Shown: positions 43,597 through 54,092 of the stretch, in pieces
How the letters are laid out: every line of letters begins with the position of its first letter
Numbering within the stretch: the first letter of the stretch is position 1
Origin: Asticcacaulis sp.
GTDB lineage: Bacteria > Pseudomonadota > Alphaproteobacteria > Caulobacterales > Caulobacteraceae
Assembly (NCBI GenBank): GCA_024707255.1
Contig: JANQAC010000001.1
Location: 806,001 to 870,000, forward strand
Direction of reading: 5' to 3'
DNA length: 64,000 bases
Notes under the pieces: generated by a model
Told to the model about the DNA's origin: nothing
Database searches by the model: none
What the model saw: the letters and a program-made list of their open reading frames with translations, nothing else
Made by a program: the position numbers and the translations under genes

Positions 43597-46291
43597 TTAC
43601 CCCGTATTACGCAGGGCGGACGCAATGCCGTTGACCGTCAGTTGCATGGCCAGTTGTACCAGCTTGTGCCGATTGCCGTGGCGGCGGATGCCCAGCAGGT
43701 AGACCTGCAAACGATTGAGCGAACCCAGCAGCGGATTGGCGCGCTCGATCTGGTTGCGCAGGCGCTCATGCGTCGAGAGCAGATAGGGCGCGCCGCGCAG
43801 GCGCAGGATCAGCGCCACCGTATCGTCGAACTCGAACTTGATCTTGGCATAGATGCGCGCCGCCTCTTCCGGTTCACCGGCCAGGCCCGCATAAAGCCCG
43901 GCAATCTCCACGTCGGTCTTGGCCAGGGCCATTTCCATATTGGCGATGAAAACCTCGAAGAAGTCCCACTGCATCATTTCCTTCAGCACGTCGTCGCTGA
44001 TCGCCAGATCGCGCACCGCCGCAGCGAAACCATACCAGCCCGGCAGCATGAAGCGCGTCTGCGACCAGGCGAAGACCCACGGAATGGCGCGCAGATCCTC
44101 GATCTTGCCCGACGCCGTGCGCGAAGCCGGGCGCGAGCCGATCTTGAGATTGCTTACCTCGTCCACCGGCGTCACCGTGCGGAAGAAGTTGAGGAAGTGC
44201 GGATCGTCATAAACCAGGCCGCGATAGGCATCAAAGGCGGCCGCATGAACCTGGTCCATCAGCGGTGTGAATTTTTCCTCCAGCTTCGCATCGGCCGTAT
44301 GGGCCGCCGTCTTCGGCCCGCGCTTCGGCACCGTCGCCGAGGAAGGTGGCCGCCGCGAAGCTGTCGAGCGTCTTGTGGGCGGTGACGACATTGCCGAACT
44401 TGCGCGCGATCATCTCGCCCTGTTCGGTGACGCGGATCTGCCCGCCGACCGTGCCTTCCGGCTGGGCCAGGATCGCCGCGAAGGCCGGACCGCCGCCGCG
44501 ACCGACCGAGCCGCCGCGACCGTGGAACAGGCGCAACTGCACGCCAGCCTTGTCGCACACCGCCTTGATCGCCTTGGACGCCTTGTGCAGCGACCAGCGC
44601 GAAGAGGTATAGCCGCCGTCTTTATTCGAGTCGGAATAGCCGAGCATGACTTCCTGCAGCGCCGGGCGGCCCATCAGCGAGCGGACGGCGAAATTGCCCA
44701 GCCATTTCTTCATGATCTCCGGCGCCGCCTCCAGGTCGCCGATGGTCTCGAACAGCGGCGATATCTTCATCATGCAGTGCGGCTGCGGCCCGCCGCGCAC
44801 CAAACCAGCCTGTTTCAGCAGCACCAGCGGCTCCAGGATATCGGACACCGAACCGGCCTTGGAAATAACATAGGCGCCGAAGGCTTCCGGCCCGAAGGTT
44901 TTCACGATCTCCGCCGCCGCATCGACAATGCGTAGCTCTTTACGCGTTTCATCGGAATAGCTGGCATAATCCCAGCGCAGAATCCGGTCATTTGCCAGCT
45001 CGGCGAAGAGCAGCGAACAGCGCTCGCTTTCCGACATGCCGAGATAATCGATCAGTTCCGACGACTGGGTAAAGAGGTCGGCGATAACACGTTCATGCAC
45101 ATCGGAATTCTGCCGCAGGTCGAGCGCCAGCAGGTGGAAGCCGCAGGAGCGGGCAATGCGGATCAGCGTCTTGAGCGTGGCGCCGATCATCCGGCGGCCG
45201 CCATTGCTCGCCAGGGAATTGCGGATCACCCTGAGGTCAAACAGGAAGGCGGCGCAGCTTTCATAGGCCGGCGCAGCGACCGAGGTATCGCCGGCGCGGC
45301 TGCCCACTGATTCCCCAAGGATTTCCGCGCGCGTCCGCAGCAGGCGCTGCCGGATATGGGCGATGGCGCGGCGATAAGGCTCATCGACGCGGTGAATATC
45401 GGTATTGAGCGACTTGCGCGCCAGTTCCTGAAGGGCATCGCTGACCGGCGTCACCTCGTCCGACATGGTCAGTTCGGTATCGAGCTTGTCGAGATGGACC
45501 AGATAGAAATCAAAAGCCACGCGCGCCTGTTCGCGGTAGGCATAGCGCAGGGTCACCTCATCGACATGCGGGTGGCCGTCGCGGTCACCGCCGATCCACG
45601 AACCCAGCTTGAGCACGTCCGGCAGCGGTCCCTCGTGCGGGATGTCGCGGCCCCACTCGGTATAGAGCGTCACCAGGGCCGGCAGGATCGAGCGCTTGAC
45701 CGCGCCGATCAGGTTGTTGATCTCGTCGCGCACCGTGATGCGTTCCGGCCGGTTGAGGCGCGTGTTCCACAGCAGCGCCACGGCGCGGTAGAGATCATCT
45801 CCCACCTGCTTCTTCTCGCCCGGATTGGCGGCCTTTTCATAGGCTTGCAACAGGGTGGCGATTTCCGTTTCACGCTCCACGATCGAGGCGCGGCGCATCT
45901 CCGTCGGATGGGCGGTAAAGACCGGCGAGGCCAGTATACTGCTGAGCGTGGCGTCAATCTCGGCCCTGTCGACACCAGACTGCCGGGCCGAGGCCACGGC
46001 ATTGGCCAGGCTGATCGGCTGCATGGAGCCGTCGGCGCTCTCGAAACTGTCGATCTTGCCGAGTTGGCCGACATCCTCGGAAATGACCGACAGCATGGAC
46101 ATACAGGTCATGATGCGGGCGATATGCGCGGCTTCCGATTCACTCAAGGCGCTGAAATCGAAAGTCTTGTCCTTCAGTGCCTCGACCTTGTCCATGACCT
46201 CGGCCTTGCCGAATTCGTGGACGGCTTCGCTGAGATAGCCATCAAGGAGGCCAATATGTTGCTTGACGTGGTTGAGGACAGTGTCGGTCAT
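43597..46291 (-). CDS. ppc: Phosphoenolpyruvate carboxylase (frameshifted near 44335)
   Basis: Two overlapping frames make up one protein. The upstream part covers VFTAHPTEMRRASIVERE, LKLGSWIGGDRDGHPHV (catalytic His region), MLGYSDSNKDGGYTSSRW and LRLFHGRGGSVGRGGGPAFA. The downstream part covers KIGSRPASRTASGKIEDLRA, RAIPWVFAWSQTRFMLPGWY and the terminal RNTG. Between ATFL and ATVPKRGPK the frame slips by what fits one extra base in a TTCCTC near 44335-44345. Corrected from the ATG at 46291, the protein has 897 residues, normal for the enzyme. It makes oxaloacetate from PEP and bicarbonate. Disruption of such a gene is unlikely to be real. Confidence 0.88.
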
Positions 46292-46699
46292 AGTCGTGTT
46301 CCAGAGTACCCGTTGGGCCGTCACTCGTCATACTTTTCGTCACAAAAACATAGACTTGCAGTCAGGTTTCTTCCGACGACGCATGATCAGATGTCAAGCC
46401 GGTTTATTGTTTTATCCTATTTGCTTAGGCGGGATTTTTGTGCATCGCAAGATAACAAATTTCGACGTGAAACTGATCATATTGATAGTATGAATGAATC
46501 CAAGACCTTGAATATTATTGTCTGATTTAATATTTTTTCACTCCTGAACTTTTCGCACACAATGTTTCATTAGAAACAATGCCTTGGTCACACACCAGCC
46601 CTCTCTGAACGGCATAATAACACCGCCCGCCATTTGTTAAGACTTTTCCTGTAAAACAGACGTCCATAACAAGCTTAAGAATAAGCAAGAGGGTGTCCC
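46292..46699 (+). other. Non-coding gap between ppc and an uncharacterised gene
   Basis: This 400-bp stretch is A+T-richer than its neighbours and contains no credible reading frame, strong hairpin or repeat that I can see. It must hold the promoters of ppc (minus) and of the gene at 46700 (plus). Confidence 0.5.
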
Positions 46700-47263
46700 A
46701 TGGCCAAAGCGACCTTTCATCGCCACCAAAGAGTTTATGTCGAGCCGGTCGGCACCTGGGCGGTGATCGACAAGGTCAACCCTGTCTGGGTCAAGGGATT
46801 CGACGAGCCGGTACGCGTCACCTATGACTGCGGCCTGGGCCGTGATTTCGCTGCCGAGGAACTGACACCCGAAAGCGCCACCGACAAAAGCGGCCAGGAC
46901 CAGCACCTGTCGCACTGGCGCCTGATGCGCGCCCGCAACAAGTGGCAGACGCCGGAAGAAAGCCGCAATCACCCCTTCCCCGGCACCTATCCGATCGTCG
47001 TCACCGACGAGAACGACTGGGGCGGCTGGCGCGTGCCCGGCGCCGAATATGAGCGCGATCCCGGCCTGATCGAAATGCAGGCCCGCCTGATCGCCGCGGC
47101 CCCGCACCTGCTCAAGCTGGTCAAGGACCTGCGTGATTACGCCCGCAACAACAGCGAACTCGACGATGATCTGATCTCGCTGGCCAAACGCGCCGACCAG
47201 TTGCGCCAGCACGTCGAAACCGACGTGACCGATGTGCCGAAAGCTACCCGCCAGGCGGGATAA
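46700..47263 (+). CDS. Uncharacterised soluble protein
   Basis: I do not recognise this 187-residue protein. It starts with ATG after AAGAGGG. Residues 1-60 look like a small beta-barrel (HRHQRVYVEPVGTWAVIDKV, VWVKGFDEPVRVTYDCGLGR). Residues ~60-120 are polar and Trp-rich, including NDWGGWRVPGAEYERDPGLI. The last 65 form helices (MQARLIAAAPHLLKLVKDLR, then LISLAKRADQLRQHVETD). There is no signal peptide or membrane segment. It stands alone between ppc and a repeat element, with normal base composition. The ordered fold and ribosome site argue that it is a real gene. Confidence 0.75.
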   Translation: MAKATFHRHQRVYVEPVGTWAVIDKVNPVWVKGFDEPVRVTYDCGLGRDFAAEELTPESATDKSGQDQHLSHWRLMRARNKWQTPEESRNHPFPGTYPIVVTDENDWGGWRVPGAEYERDPGLIEMQARLIAAAPHLLKLVKDLRDYARNNSELDDDLISLAKRADQLRQHVETDVTDVPKATRQAG

Positions 47264-47273
47264 GGGTTGACCA

Positions 47274-47650
47274 CGAACCACACGAAACGAAGTTCGGCGA
47301 AGCCAACGGACACGAACTCTGAGTTTCGATGGGCAGGGTCTGTGGTTGTGTCTGGCTGCGATTAAAGAGGATCACGGACAGGCACGGAAAAAGACGGAAA
47401 TACGCGGAATTCTTTGTGTGTCTCCTTCTGCGCGAAGCGCCTTCATGTCGTCATTGCTTCGACACGCGCAAATGAAAGCCCTTCGGGCACAAAGGTTAGA
47501 GCAAACGCATATTTCCGTGTATTTCCGTCTTTTTCCGTGCCTGTCCATGATCTCCTTTCCTGATAAGGCACAACGCTCACCGGCACAGGCCATTGAAGCT
47601 CAGAGTTCGTGTCCGTTGGCTTCGCCGAACTTCGTTTCGTGTGGTTTGTA
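47274..47650. repeat. Nested inverted-repeat element (MITE-like), larger copy
   Basis: The outer arms are 47277-47324 and 47598-47644, almost perfect reverse complements (ACCACACGAAACGAAGTTCG against CGAACTTCGTTTCGTGTGGT at the tips). Inside are second arms at 47370-47409 and 47512-47553 (GATCACGGACAGGCACGGAA and its complement). The centre contains CTTCGGGCAC-type sequences but no gene. The inner arms recur at 60571-60751. It fills the ~510-bp gap before pepN. The structure resembles a small non-autonomous mobile element or a large intergenic hairpin. Confidence 0.75.
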
Positions 47651-47774
47651 GTAAAACCCTTCCCTCTTAATTTCACCGAATCCGTCCAAATCCACCCAAA
47701 TCCACATTGTATCGCTTGAGCTTCTCTGAAAAGAGTCCCATGTGGACTGAGACTTCAAGCGAGACAGAACGAAT

Positions 47775-50404
47775 ATGCGCACCGATACGCCCCAGCCGAT
47801 CAAACTCAGCGACTACAAGGCCCCCGACTTCCTGATCCCGGCCACGGAACTGGCGTTCGATCTCGCCCCCGAAGCCACGCGGGTCAAGGCGCGGCTGACG
47901 ATCAAACGGCAGGGTGCGGCCGATGCGCCGCTGGTCCTGATGGGCGAGCGCCTGAAGCTGATCAGCGTATCTCTGAATGGCAAGCCGGTCGACTACACCA
48001 CCACCGACGAAACCCTGACCATCTTAAAAGTCCCGGACAGCTTCACCTTAGAGACCGAGGTCGAGATCGATCCGCTGAACAACAAGACACTGGAAGGACT
48101 CTACATGTCCTCCGGCCGCTACTGCACCCAGTGCGAGGCCGAGGGCTTCCGCAAGATCACCTACTATCTCGACCGCCCCGACAGCCTGTCGAAATACCGC
48201 GTCCGCATCGAGGCGCCGAAAGCCGGTTTCCCACACCTCCTCTCCAACGGCAATCTGCTCGAAAAAGGCGACTTGCCAGGCAATAAGCACTACGCCCTGT
48301 GGGAAGACCCCTTTTTCAAGCCATGCTACCTGTTTGCCCTCGTCGCCGGCGAGCTGGACGTGCTGGAAGACTCGACCGTCACCATGTCCGGCCGTACGGT
48401 CGAGCTGAAAATCTATGTCGATACAGGGATGCGCGACCGCGCCGCCTACGCCATGGACGCCCTCAAGCGCTCGATGAAATGGGACGAAGAGGTCTATGGC
48501 CGCGAATATGATCTTGACCTGTTCATGATCGTCGCCGTGCGCGATTTCAACTTCGGCGCCATGGAAAACAAGGGCCTGAACGTTTTCAACGCCTCCCTGC
48601 TGCTGGCCGACCCGACCACCGCCACCGACGCCGATTATGAGCGCATCGAGTCGGTCATTGCCCACGAATATTTCCATAACTGGTCGGGCAACCGCGTCAC
48701 CTGCCGCGACTGGTTCCAGTTGTGTCTCAAAGAGGGCCTGACCGTCTTCCGTGACCAGGGTTTCTCGGCCGATCAGCGCGGCCATGCGGTCTCGCGCATC
48801 AAGGACGTCAAGGCCCTGCGTGCCCGCCAGTTTCCTGAAGACTCAGGCCCCCTGGCCCACAGCGTGCGGCCATCCTCCTACGTCAAGATCGACAATTTCT
48901 ACACCGCAACCATCTACGAAAAGGGCGCGGAAATCGTCGGCATGTTGAAGACCCTCGCCGGTCCGGCGCTCTATCGTCAGGCGCTCGATCACTATTTCGA
49001 GCACAACGACGGCACCGCCGCCACGCTGGAAGACTTCCTCGCCAGCTTCCACGCCGTCACCGCCGACACTCCGCAATTGCGCGCCGACCTCAGCGCCATG
49101 ATCGACTGGTACACCCAGGCCGGCACGCCTCAGGTCCGCATCTCCCAGCACTATGACGCCGCGGCCAAAACCCTGACCCTCAGCCTCGCCCAGGCAACGG
49201 CGCCGACGCCCGGCCAAGCGGAAAAGAAGCCCCTGCCCATCCCGATCCGCCTGGCGGTACTGGATGAAGACGGCGCGCCGCAGCCCCCTTTAATACCCCC
49301 GGCAATGACTCCTGGCTCTTCACCCTGCGCGATGCCCAGGAAGAGATGGTGATCCGCAATATCGAAAAGCCCCCCGTCATTTCTGCTCTGCGCCATTTCT
49401 CCGCGCCGGTCATCCTGACCATCGACGAGCCGCAATCCCATGCCTTCGCGCGCTTCAAAGGCGACAGCGATCCGTTTAACCGCTGGGAAGCGGCACAAGG
49501 CCTGGCCAAGGCGATCATGCTGGACGAAATCCCCGATGAAAACCTCATCGATGCCTTCGCGCAGGGACTGGAAGCGACCTTGCGCGACGACCGTCTCGAC
49601 GATGCCTTCAAGGCGCTGATTATGGGCCTGCCGACCGAGGCCGATCTGGCGCAAAGCCAGTCTCCCATCGATCCGGCCTTCCTGCACCGCAACCGCAAGC
49701 GCTTCAAAACGGCGCTCTCCCTGCGCCTGCATGATACCCTGCGCGACCTTTACAATGCCCTGCCAGTGGCCAATACCTTCAGCCCTGATGCCGCCTCGGC
49801 CGGCAACCGCGCCCTGCGCAACGCCTTGCTCGACCTGCTGCTGGCAAGCTTCAGCGCCAGCCCAAATCCCGGCGAACTGACCCTGCTGGCCGAAGCCCAT
49901 TTCAAGGCCGCCACCAACATGACCGACATGATCGGCGGCCTGATCGCGCTTACCCACGTGCAGGGCAGGCCCTATCAGGATGCGCTCGACGCTTTCTATG
50001 CCCGCTTCAGACATGAGCCGCTGGTCATCGACAAATGGTTCTCGCTGCAAGCAGCGGCGCCGCATCCGGAAACCCTGGCGCGCGTGCAGGCCCTCAGCCA
50101 TCACCCCGATTTCGATGCGAAGACACCTAATCGCTGGCGCGCCCTGGTGCAGGGCTTCGCCAATAACCAGAGCGTCTTCCATGCGCCCGATGGCGGCGGC
50201 TATGCCTTCCTGGTCGAGCAGATCCTGGCGGTCGACGCCTTCAATCCGATGACGGCGGCACGCCTGGTCGAACCGCTCAGCCGCTACCGCTTCTATGCGC
50301 AGCCCTACAGCGAGAACATGCGCCAGGCCCTGCAAATGATTACCGCGGCGCCAAAGCTGTCGAAAAACGTCCTCGAACTGGCCACGAAGGCGCTGGCGGA
50401 CTAA
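47775..50404 (+). CDS. pepN: Aminopeptidase N, M1 family (frameshifted near 49288)
   Basis: The first frame has the substrate-binding GAMENKG (in NFGAMENKGLNVFNASLLL), the zinc site HEYFH-x18-E (VIAHEYFHNWSGNRVTC, then LKEGLTVFRDQ) and the stabilising Tyr region SSYVKIDNFYTATIYEKGAE. The second frame carries the DUF3458-type C-terminal domains (ISALRHFSAPVILTID, LVIDKWFSLQAAAPHPETL, RFYAQPYSENMRQAL). Around 49284-49291 (CAGCCCCCTTTAAT) one base is missing. Restoring it joins QPP to FNTPGNDSWLFTLRDAQEEM and gives 876 residues, the length of E. coli-type PepN. It is a cytosolic aminopeptidase. The ribosome site is weak. Confidence 0.9.
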
Positions 50405-50504
50405 TATAGCTAATAGTTATTAACCACTCTTAAGCATTGCTTACCTAAAATGCGCAAAAGAGACGCGGATTGCGTCGCCTTGCGCATGGTTTTGGGAGAG
50501 ACGA

Positions 50505-51077
50505 TTGGCGAGCCTCGAACGGGTCCGTTTCCTGGTGGTGGACGATAACGCCCACATGATCAATATCGTCAAAACCCTGCTGCGCGGGTTTGGCGTCACC
50601 CAGATATTCGAGGCGCGCGATGCCACTGAAGCCTTTCACCGCCTGAAACACGACTCAATCGACATCTGCATCACCGACTACCAGATGGAGGTGCTGGACG
50701 GGGTCGAGTTCGTCAAACTGGTGCGCAATTCCTCCGACAGTCCGAACCGCTACGTGCCCATCATCATGCTGACGGCCCATTCGGAGCGGTCCAAGGTGAT
50801 CGCCGCGCGCGACGCCGGCACCAATGAATTCTGCTGCAAGCCGGTGACTGCCATCGAACTGCGCCGCAAGCTCGTCGCCATCGTCGATTATCCGCGTCCC
50901 TATATCAAGACCGCCACCGGCAACTATTTCGGCCCCGATCGCCGCCGCAAGCAGGATCCGAAATACCATGGCGAAGAGCGCCGCGAAGGCTGGAGCGAGG
51001 ATCACCGCCCACCCACCGGCCGCAAACGCAATACCTCGGCCGGCAGCGGCACCTTTGACGAAGACGAGGGCAGTTAA
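50505..51077 (+). CDS. CheY-like response regulator with a charged C-terminal tail
   Basis: This 190-residue protein starts at TTG after GGGAGAG. Residues ~5-130 form a receiver domain: acidic pair Asp13/Asp14 (FLVVDDNAHM), phospho-acceptor Asp58 (ICITDYQME), Thr in IIMLTAHSE and Lys in FCCKPVTA. The remaining 60 residues have no DNA-binding domain. They are highly charged and probably disordered (GPDRRRKQDPKYHGEERREG). The gene lies 155 bp upstream of a large histidine kinase on the same strand, its likely partner. Output is probably by protein-protein contact. Confidence 0.86.
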   Translation: MASLERVRFLVVDDNAHMINIVKTLLRGFGVTQIFEARDATEAFHRLKHDSIDICITDYQMEVLDGVEFVKLVRNSSDSPNRYVPIIMLTAHSERSKVIAARDAGTNEFCCKPVTAIELRRKLVAIVDYPRPYIKTATGNYFGPDRRRKQDPKYHGEERREGWSEDHRPPTGRKRNTSAGSGTFDEDEGS

Positions 51078-51138
51078 CCGCTTTTGGCGGCCGGAGAATT
51101 ATTTAAGTTTATAAAACCTTAAGACTCTCGACAATAGG

Positions 51139-51153
51139 TTAACGGGGCGTTTA
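51139..51153 (+). promoter_or_regulatory. CtrA-box-like sequence before the histidine kinase gene
   Basis: TTAACGGGGCGTTTA fits TTAA-N7-TTAA at seven of eight fixed positions and lies about 80 bp upstream of the kinase start. In Caulobacterales such boxes bind the cell-cycle regulator CtrA. A single near-match is weak evidence. Confidence 0.3.
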
Positions 51154-51231
51154 CCCTGATAGCTTACGCCGAATCAGGGCGCAACCGAATCTGACCTGAC
51201 CTCACCAGGGTCAAACTGTACAGGACTGCCC

Positions 51232-53865
51232 GTGGCGGAGACGCATCAAAACCTGCGCACCCGAAGTCTGGCCGGCGGGCGGACAGCGAAGGCATCTCCG
51301 GAAAAAGAGCCGGAAAAGGACGCGGCGAAGCCCGCTGACGGCCGTTCCGCCTTATCGCGCCTGATCATCTCCCCCGTTTCCCCCACCATGCCCCTTTGGA
51401 TCCGGATCGGCGCCCTTCTCCTCACGCTCGGCCTCGTCATCTTCATGGCCCTGTCGACCCTGCAACTGGGCAACAGCCTGTCCGCCGGCAAGGATGCCGA
51501 GGGCGAGGCCCTGCTGACGGCCGCCCGGCTCGATGCCGCCCGGCTCGATGGCCGCCTGGGCACGGCCCGCGCGGCGCTGGAAGCGGCGCAAGGCCAACTG
51601 GGCCAGAAACCCGACGCACCGCTCACCGCAGCCGAACTGGCCCTGAAACTGGGCCGCGACACCCTCACCAGCACGGCGCTGATCAATGCCACTGGCGGCG
51701 AAGTTATCGCCCGGTCCGGCAGCGAGGATGCCGACCTGATGATCGAGGCGGCGCAAAAAGCCCACACGCCCTTCGCCATCGTCACGGCCGGCTCAAAACT
51801 CAGCCGCACGGACCACACCTACGCCGTTCTGAAAGGCGCAGGCGGCGCCCCTGACCTGGTGGCGCGGCTCGAAGACGGCCTGCTGCCAGCCCCCGATGAC
51901 AAGGGCGGCTTAAGCGCGCTGGTCGGTCCCGATGGCCTGATCGTCGCCGCCTCCAGCGAGGCCCTGACCGGCAAGGATCTCAAGACCGCGCTTGCCGTCT
52001 CCTACAGCCAGGTGCGAGCACGCGCCGATTCCGGCCACCTCATCCAGGGCGCCCTGACCGAGGGCGGCTTCGTCAAGATCGCGTCGGTGGCGCAGGCCGA
52101 CCTCAGCACCGCCGACGCCCTGCGCAGTGCCGACGTAAGCCCGCTTATCCTGCTCCGAGCCACGCCCACACCACGTTTTTTCTCGGCGTCGCAAAGCCTG
52201 CTGAAAACCGTGACCTTCGTGGGCGGACCGTTGCTGATCGGTGCGTTGTTCGGCCTCCTGCTGTTTTTCCAGGCGCGCAAGAACCGCGAGGACGCCCAAC
52301 TGTTTCAGGCCAGCGAGCAACGCTACCGCCTGGCGGTTGAATCGGCGCGCTGCGGCATCTTCGACTGGGATATCGACCAGAACCTGATCTATATGTCCGA
52401 TGTCACCGGCGTCATGCTCGGCTGGGGCGGCGGCGGCGTCGCCTCCACGAACGAGGTGCTCGAACGCATCGCCCCCGAACAGCGCGCCGATGTGGTAAAG
52501 GCGCTGGAGACCGCTCGCTCCACTGGCGCGCTCGATGTCTCCTTCCGCGTCCCTTCGGCCACCGGCCAGGCCCTGTGGGTCGATGCCCGTGGCCAGTCGG
52601 TCGGCGAACGCACGGCTGGCGGCTTCACGCGCCTGTCCGGTGTGGCGCTCGATGTCAGCCAGGAACGCATCGCCCAGATCCGTGCCCAGCGCGCCGAAAC
52701 CCGCCTGCGCGACGCCATCAACTCGGTGTCGGACGCCTTCGTGCTGTGGGACCGCCATAACCGCCTCCTGATGTGGAATGCGACCTTCGGCGAGACTTTC
52801 AATATCGATGCCCGTTTCCTGAAGGCCGGCACGCCGCGCCACCTGATCGACCAGGTGATGCAGATCGCCATCCGCCGCCAGCACCCAACGCAGGATGCGC
52901 GCGAAGGCGTCTTTGAAGCCGAACTGAACAATGGCCGGTGGATTCAGGTATCGGAAAGCCGCACGGCCGAAGGCGGTTATGTCGTCACCGGCGCCGATAT
53001 CACCGCCGTCAAGGTTCAGGAAGAAAAGAGCCGCGAAAACGAGGAAGCCCTGCAGGGGCTGGTGGAAAAGCTGGAACAGAGCCGCCAGCAGCAGACGGTC
53101 CTGGCGCGCAAGTACGAGATCGCCAAGATCCGCGCCGAGGCCGCCAACCACGCCAAGAGCGAATTCCTGGCCAACATGTCGCACGAGTTGCGCACCCCGC
53201 TCAATGCCATCAACGGCTTCTCGGAAATCATGTCGTCGGAAATGTTCGGCCCGCTCGGTCATCCGCGCTACAAGGAATATGCCGTCGATATCCTGGGCTC
53301 CGGCCAGCACCTGCTGTCACTGATCAACGACATTCTCGACATGTCCAAGATTGAAGCCGGCAAGCTGAACCTGCGCTTCGAGCCCGTGGCCATAGACGAG
53401 GTGGTCGAGGACACCCTGCGCCTGGTGCGGCAAAAGGCGGAACGCGCCGGCCTGAAACTGCGCGTCCACCTGCCGCAACTGCCGGAAATATCAGCCGATT
53501 TCCGCGCCCTGAAACAAATCCTGCTCAACCTCCTGACCAATTCGGTGAAATTCACCCCCACCGGCGGCACCCTGACCATCTCGGCCATCGCCACGGAAAC
53601 CAATGTCCATATCACGGTGGCCGATACCGGCATCGGCATCGCCCGCAAGGACATGGAACGCCTGGCCAAGCCGTTCGAGCAGATCGAAAACCAGTTCTCC
53701 AAGACCCGCGAAGGCACCGGCCTGGGCCTGGCGCTCACCAAGTCGCTGATCGAGATGCACAATGGCCGTTTCGAGGTCGACAGCGTCCTTGGCGAAGGCA
53801 CCACCTGCACCGTGATCCTGCCGATCGCCCAGACCGCCACGCAAATCGGCGACCAGGCGGCTTAA
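51232..53865 (+). CDS. Membrane sensor histidine kinase with PAS domains, PleC-like
   Basis: This 877-residue protein starts at GTG after CAGGA. A cytoplasmic tail (~1-50) precedes TM1 (LWIRIGALLLTLGLVIFMAL, ~54-75), a ~240-residue periplasmic sensor region and TM2 (LLIGALFGLLLFF, ~325-340). PAS domains follow at ~350-480 and ~490-600 (LRDAINSVSDAFVLWDRHNR). A coiled linker leads to HisKA with phospho-acceptor His651 (LANMSHELRTPLNAINGFSE) and the EMFGPLGHPRYKEYA insert of the PleC/DivJ group. HATPase_c shows LNLLTNSVKFTP, DTGIGIARKD and GTGLGLALTK. It has no receiver domain. The PleC identity is suggested by architecture, not proven. It probably pairs with the upstream CheY-like protein. Confidence 0.85.
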   Translation: MAETHQNLRTRSLAGGRTAKASPEKEPEKDAAKPADGRSALSRLIISPVSPTMPLWIRIGALLLTLGLVIFMALSTLQLGNSLSAGKDAEGEALLTAARLDAARLDGRLGTARAALEAAQGQLGQKPDAPLTAAELALKLGRDTLTSTALINATGGEVIARSGSEDADLMIEAAQKAHTPFAIVTAGSKLSRTDHTYAVLKGAGGAPDLVARLEDGLLPAPDDKGGLSALVGPDGLIVAASSEALTGKDLKTALAVSYSQVRARADSGHLIQGALTEGGFVKIASVAQADLSTADALRSADVSPLILLRATPTPRFFSASQSLLKTVTFVGGPLLIGALFGLLLFFQARKNREDAQLFQASEQRYRLAVESARCGIFDWDIDQNLIYMSDVTGVMLGWGGGGVASTNEVLERIAPEQRADVVKALETARSTGALDVSFRVPSATGQALWVDARGQSVGERTAGGFTRLSGVALDVSQERIAQIRAQRAETRLRDAINSVSDAFVLWDRHNRLLMWNATFGETFNIDARFLKAGTPRHLIDQVMQIAIRRQHPTQDAREGVFEAELNNGRWIQVSESRTAEGGYVVTGADITAVKVQEEKSRENEEALQGLVEKLEQSRQQQTVLARKYEIAKIRAEAANHAKSEFLANMSHELRTPLNAINGFSEIMSSEMFGPLGHPRYKEYAVDILGSGQHLLSLINDILDMSKIEAGKLNLRFEPVAIDEVVEDTLRLVRQKAERAGLKLRVHLPQLPEISADFRALKQILLNLLTNSVKFTPTGGTLTISAIATETNVHITVADTGIGIARKDMERLAKPFEQIENQFSKTREGTGLGLALTKSLIEMHNGRFEVDSVLGEGTTCTVILPIAQTATQIGDQAA

Positions 53866-53903
53866 TGACGATTTGCGAAGCAAACCGTCATTAAGCTTTT
53901 TTG
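53864..53903 (+). terminator. Rho-independent terminator after the histidine kinase
   Basis: AATGACGATTTGC (53864-53876) pairs with GCAAACCGTCATT (53880-53892, one mismatch) across GAA and is followed by AAGCTTTTTT. It overlaps the TAA stop codon. Confidence 0.8.
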
Positions 53904-53977
53904 CTTGAAGAGCGCGCAAACGTGCGCGGCGGGCAGTCGCCCTTGCCAAAATTCAATGAATGAATTTTGGAGAATTG

Positions 53978-54052
53978 CTTTCTTATACCTCCCCATCTCT
54001 GGTGGGGAGGGGGACCGACGCGCCCTTGCGCGTTGGTGGTGGGGCTTCTTGC
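53978..54052. repeat. CTCCCC/GGGGAG repeat element before greA-like gene
   Basis: GCTTTCTTATACCTCCCCA, then CTCTGGTGGGGAGGGGGACCG and GCGCCCTTGCGCGTTGGTGG, closely follow the element at 38168-38236. The CCTCCCC/GGGGAGG stem is conserved, while a second stem differs in sequence but still pairs. It ends about 40 bp before the GreA-like start. Confidence 0.7.
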
Positions 54053-54092
54053 TTTCTTGCTGCCTGTCGTCACAAATGTGCTACAACACCCC

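Noticed and set aside
50420..50433. TTAACCACTCTTAA as a CtrA box before the CheY-like gene
   Set aside because: The spacing between the TTAA half-sites is six rather than seven bases, so it does not meet the CtrA consensus. I kept only the site at 51139, at low confidence.
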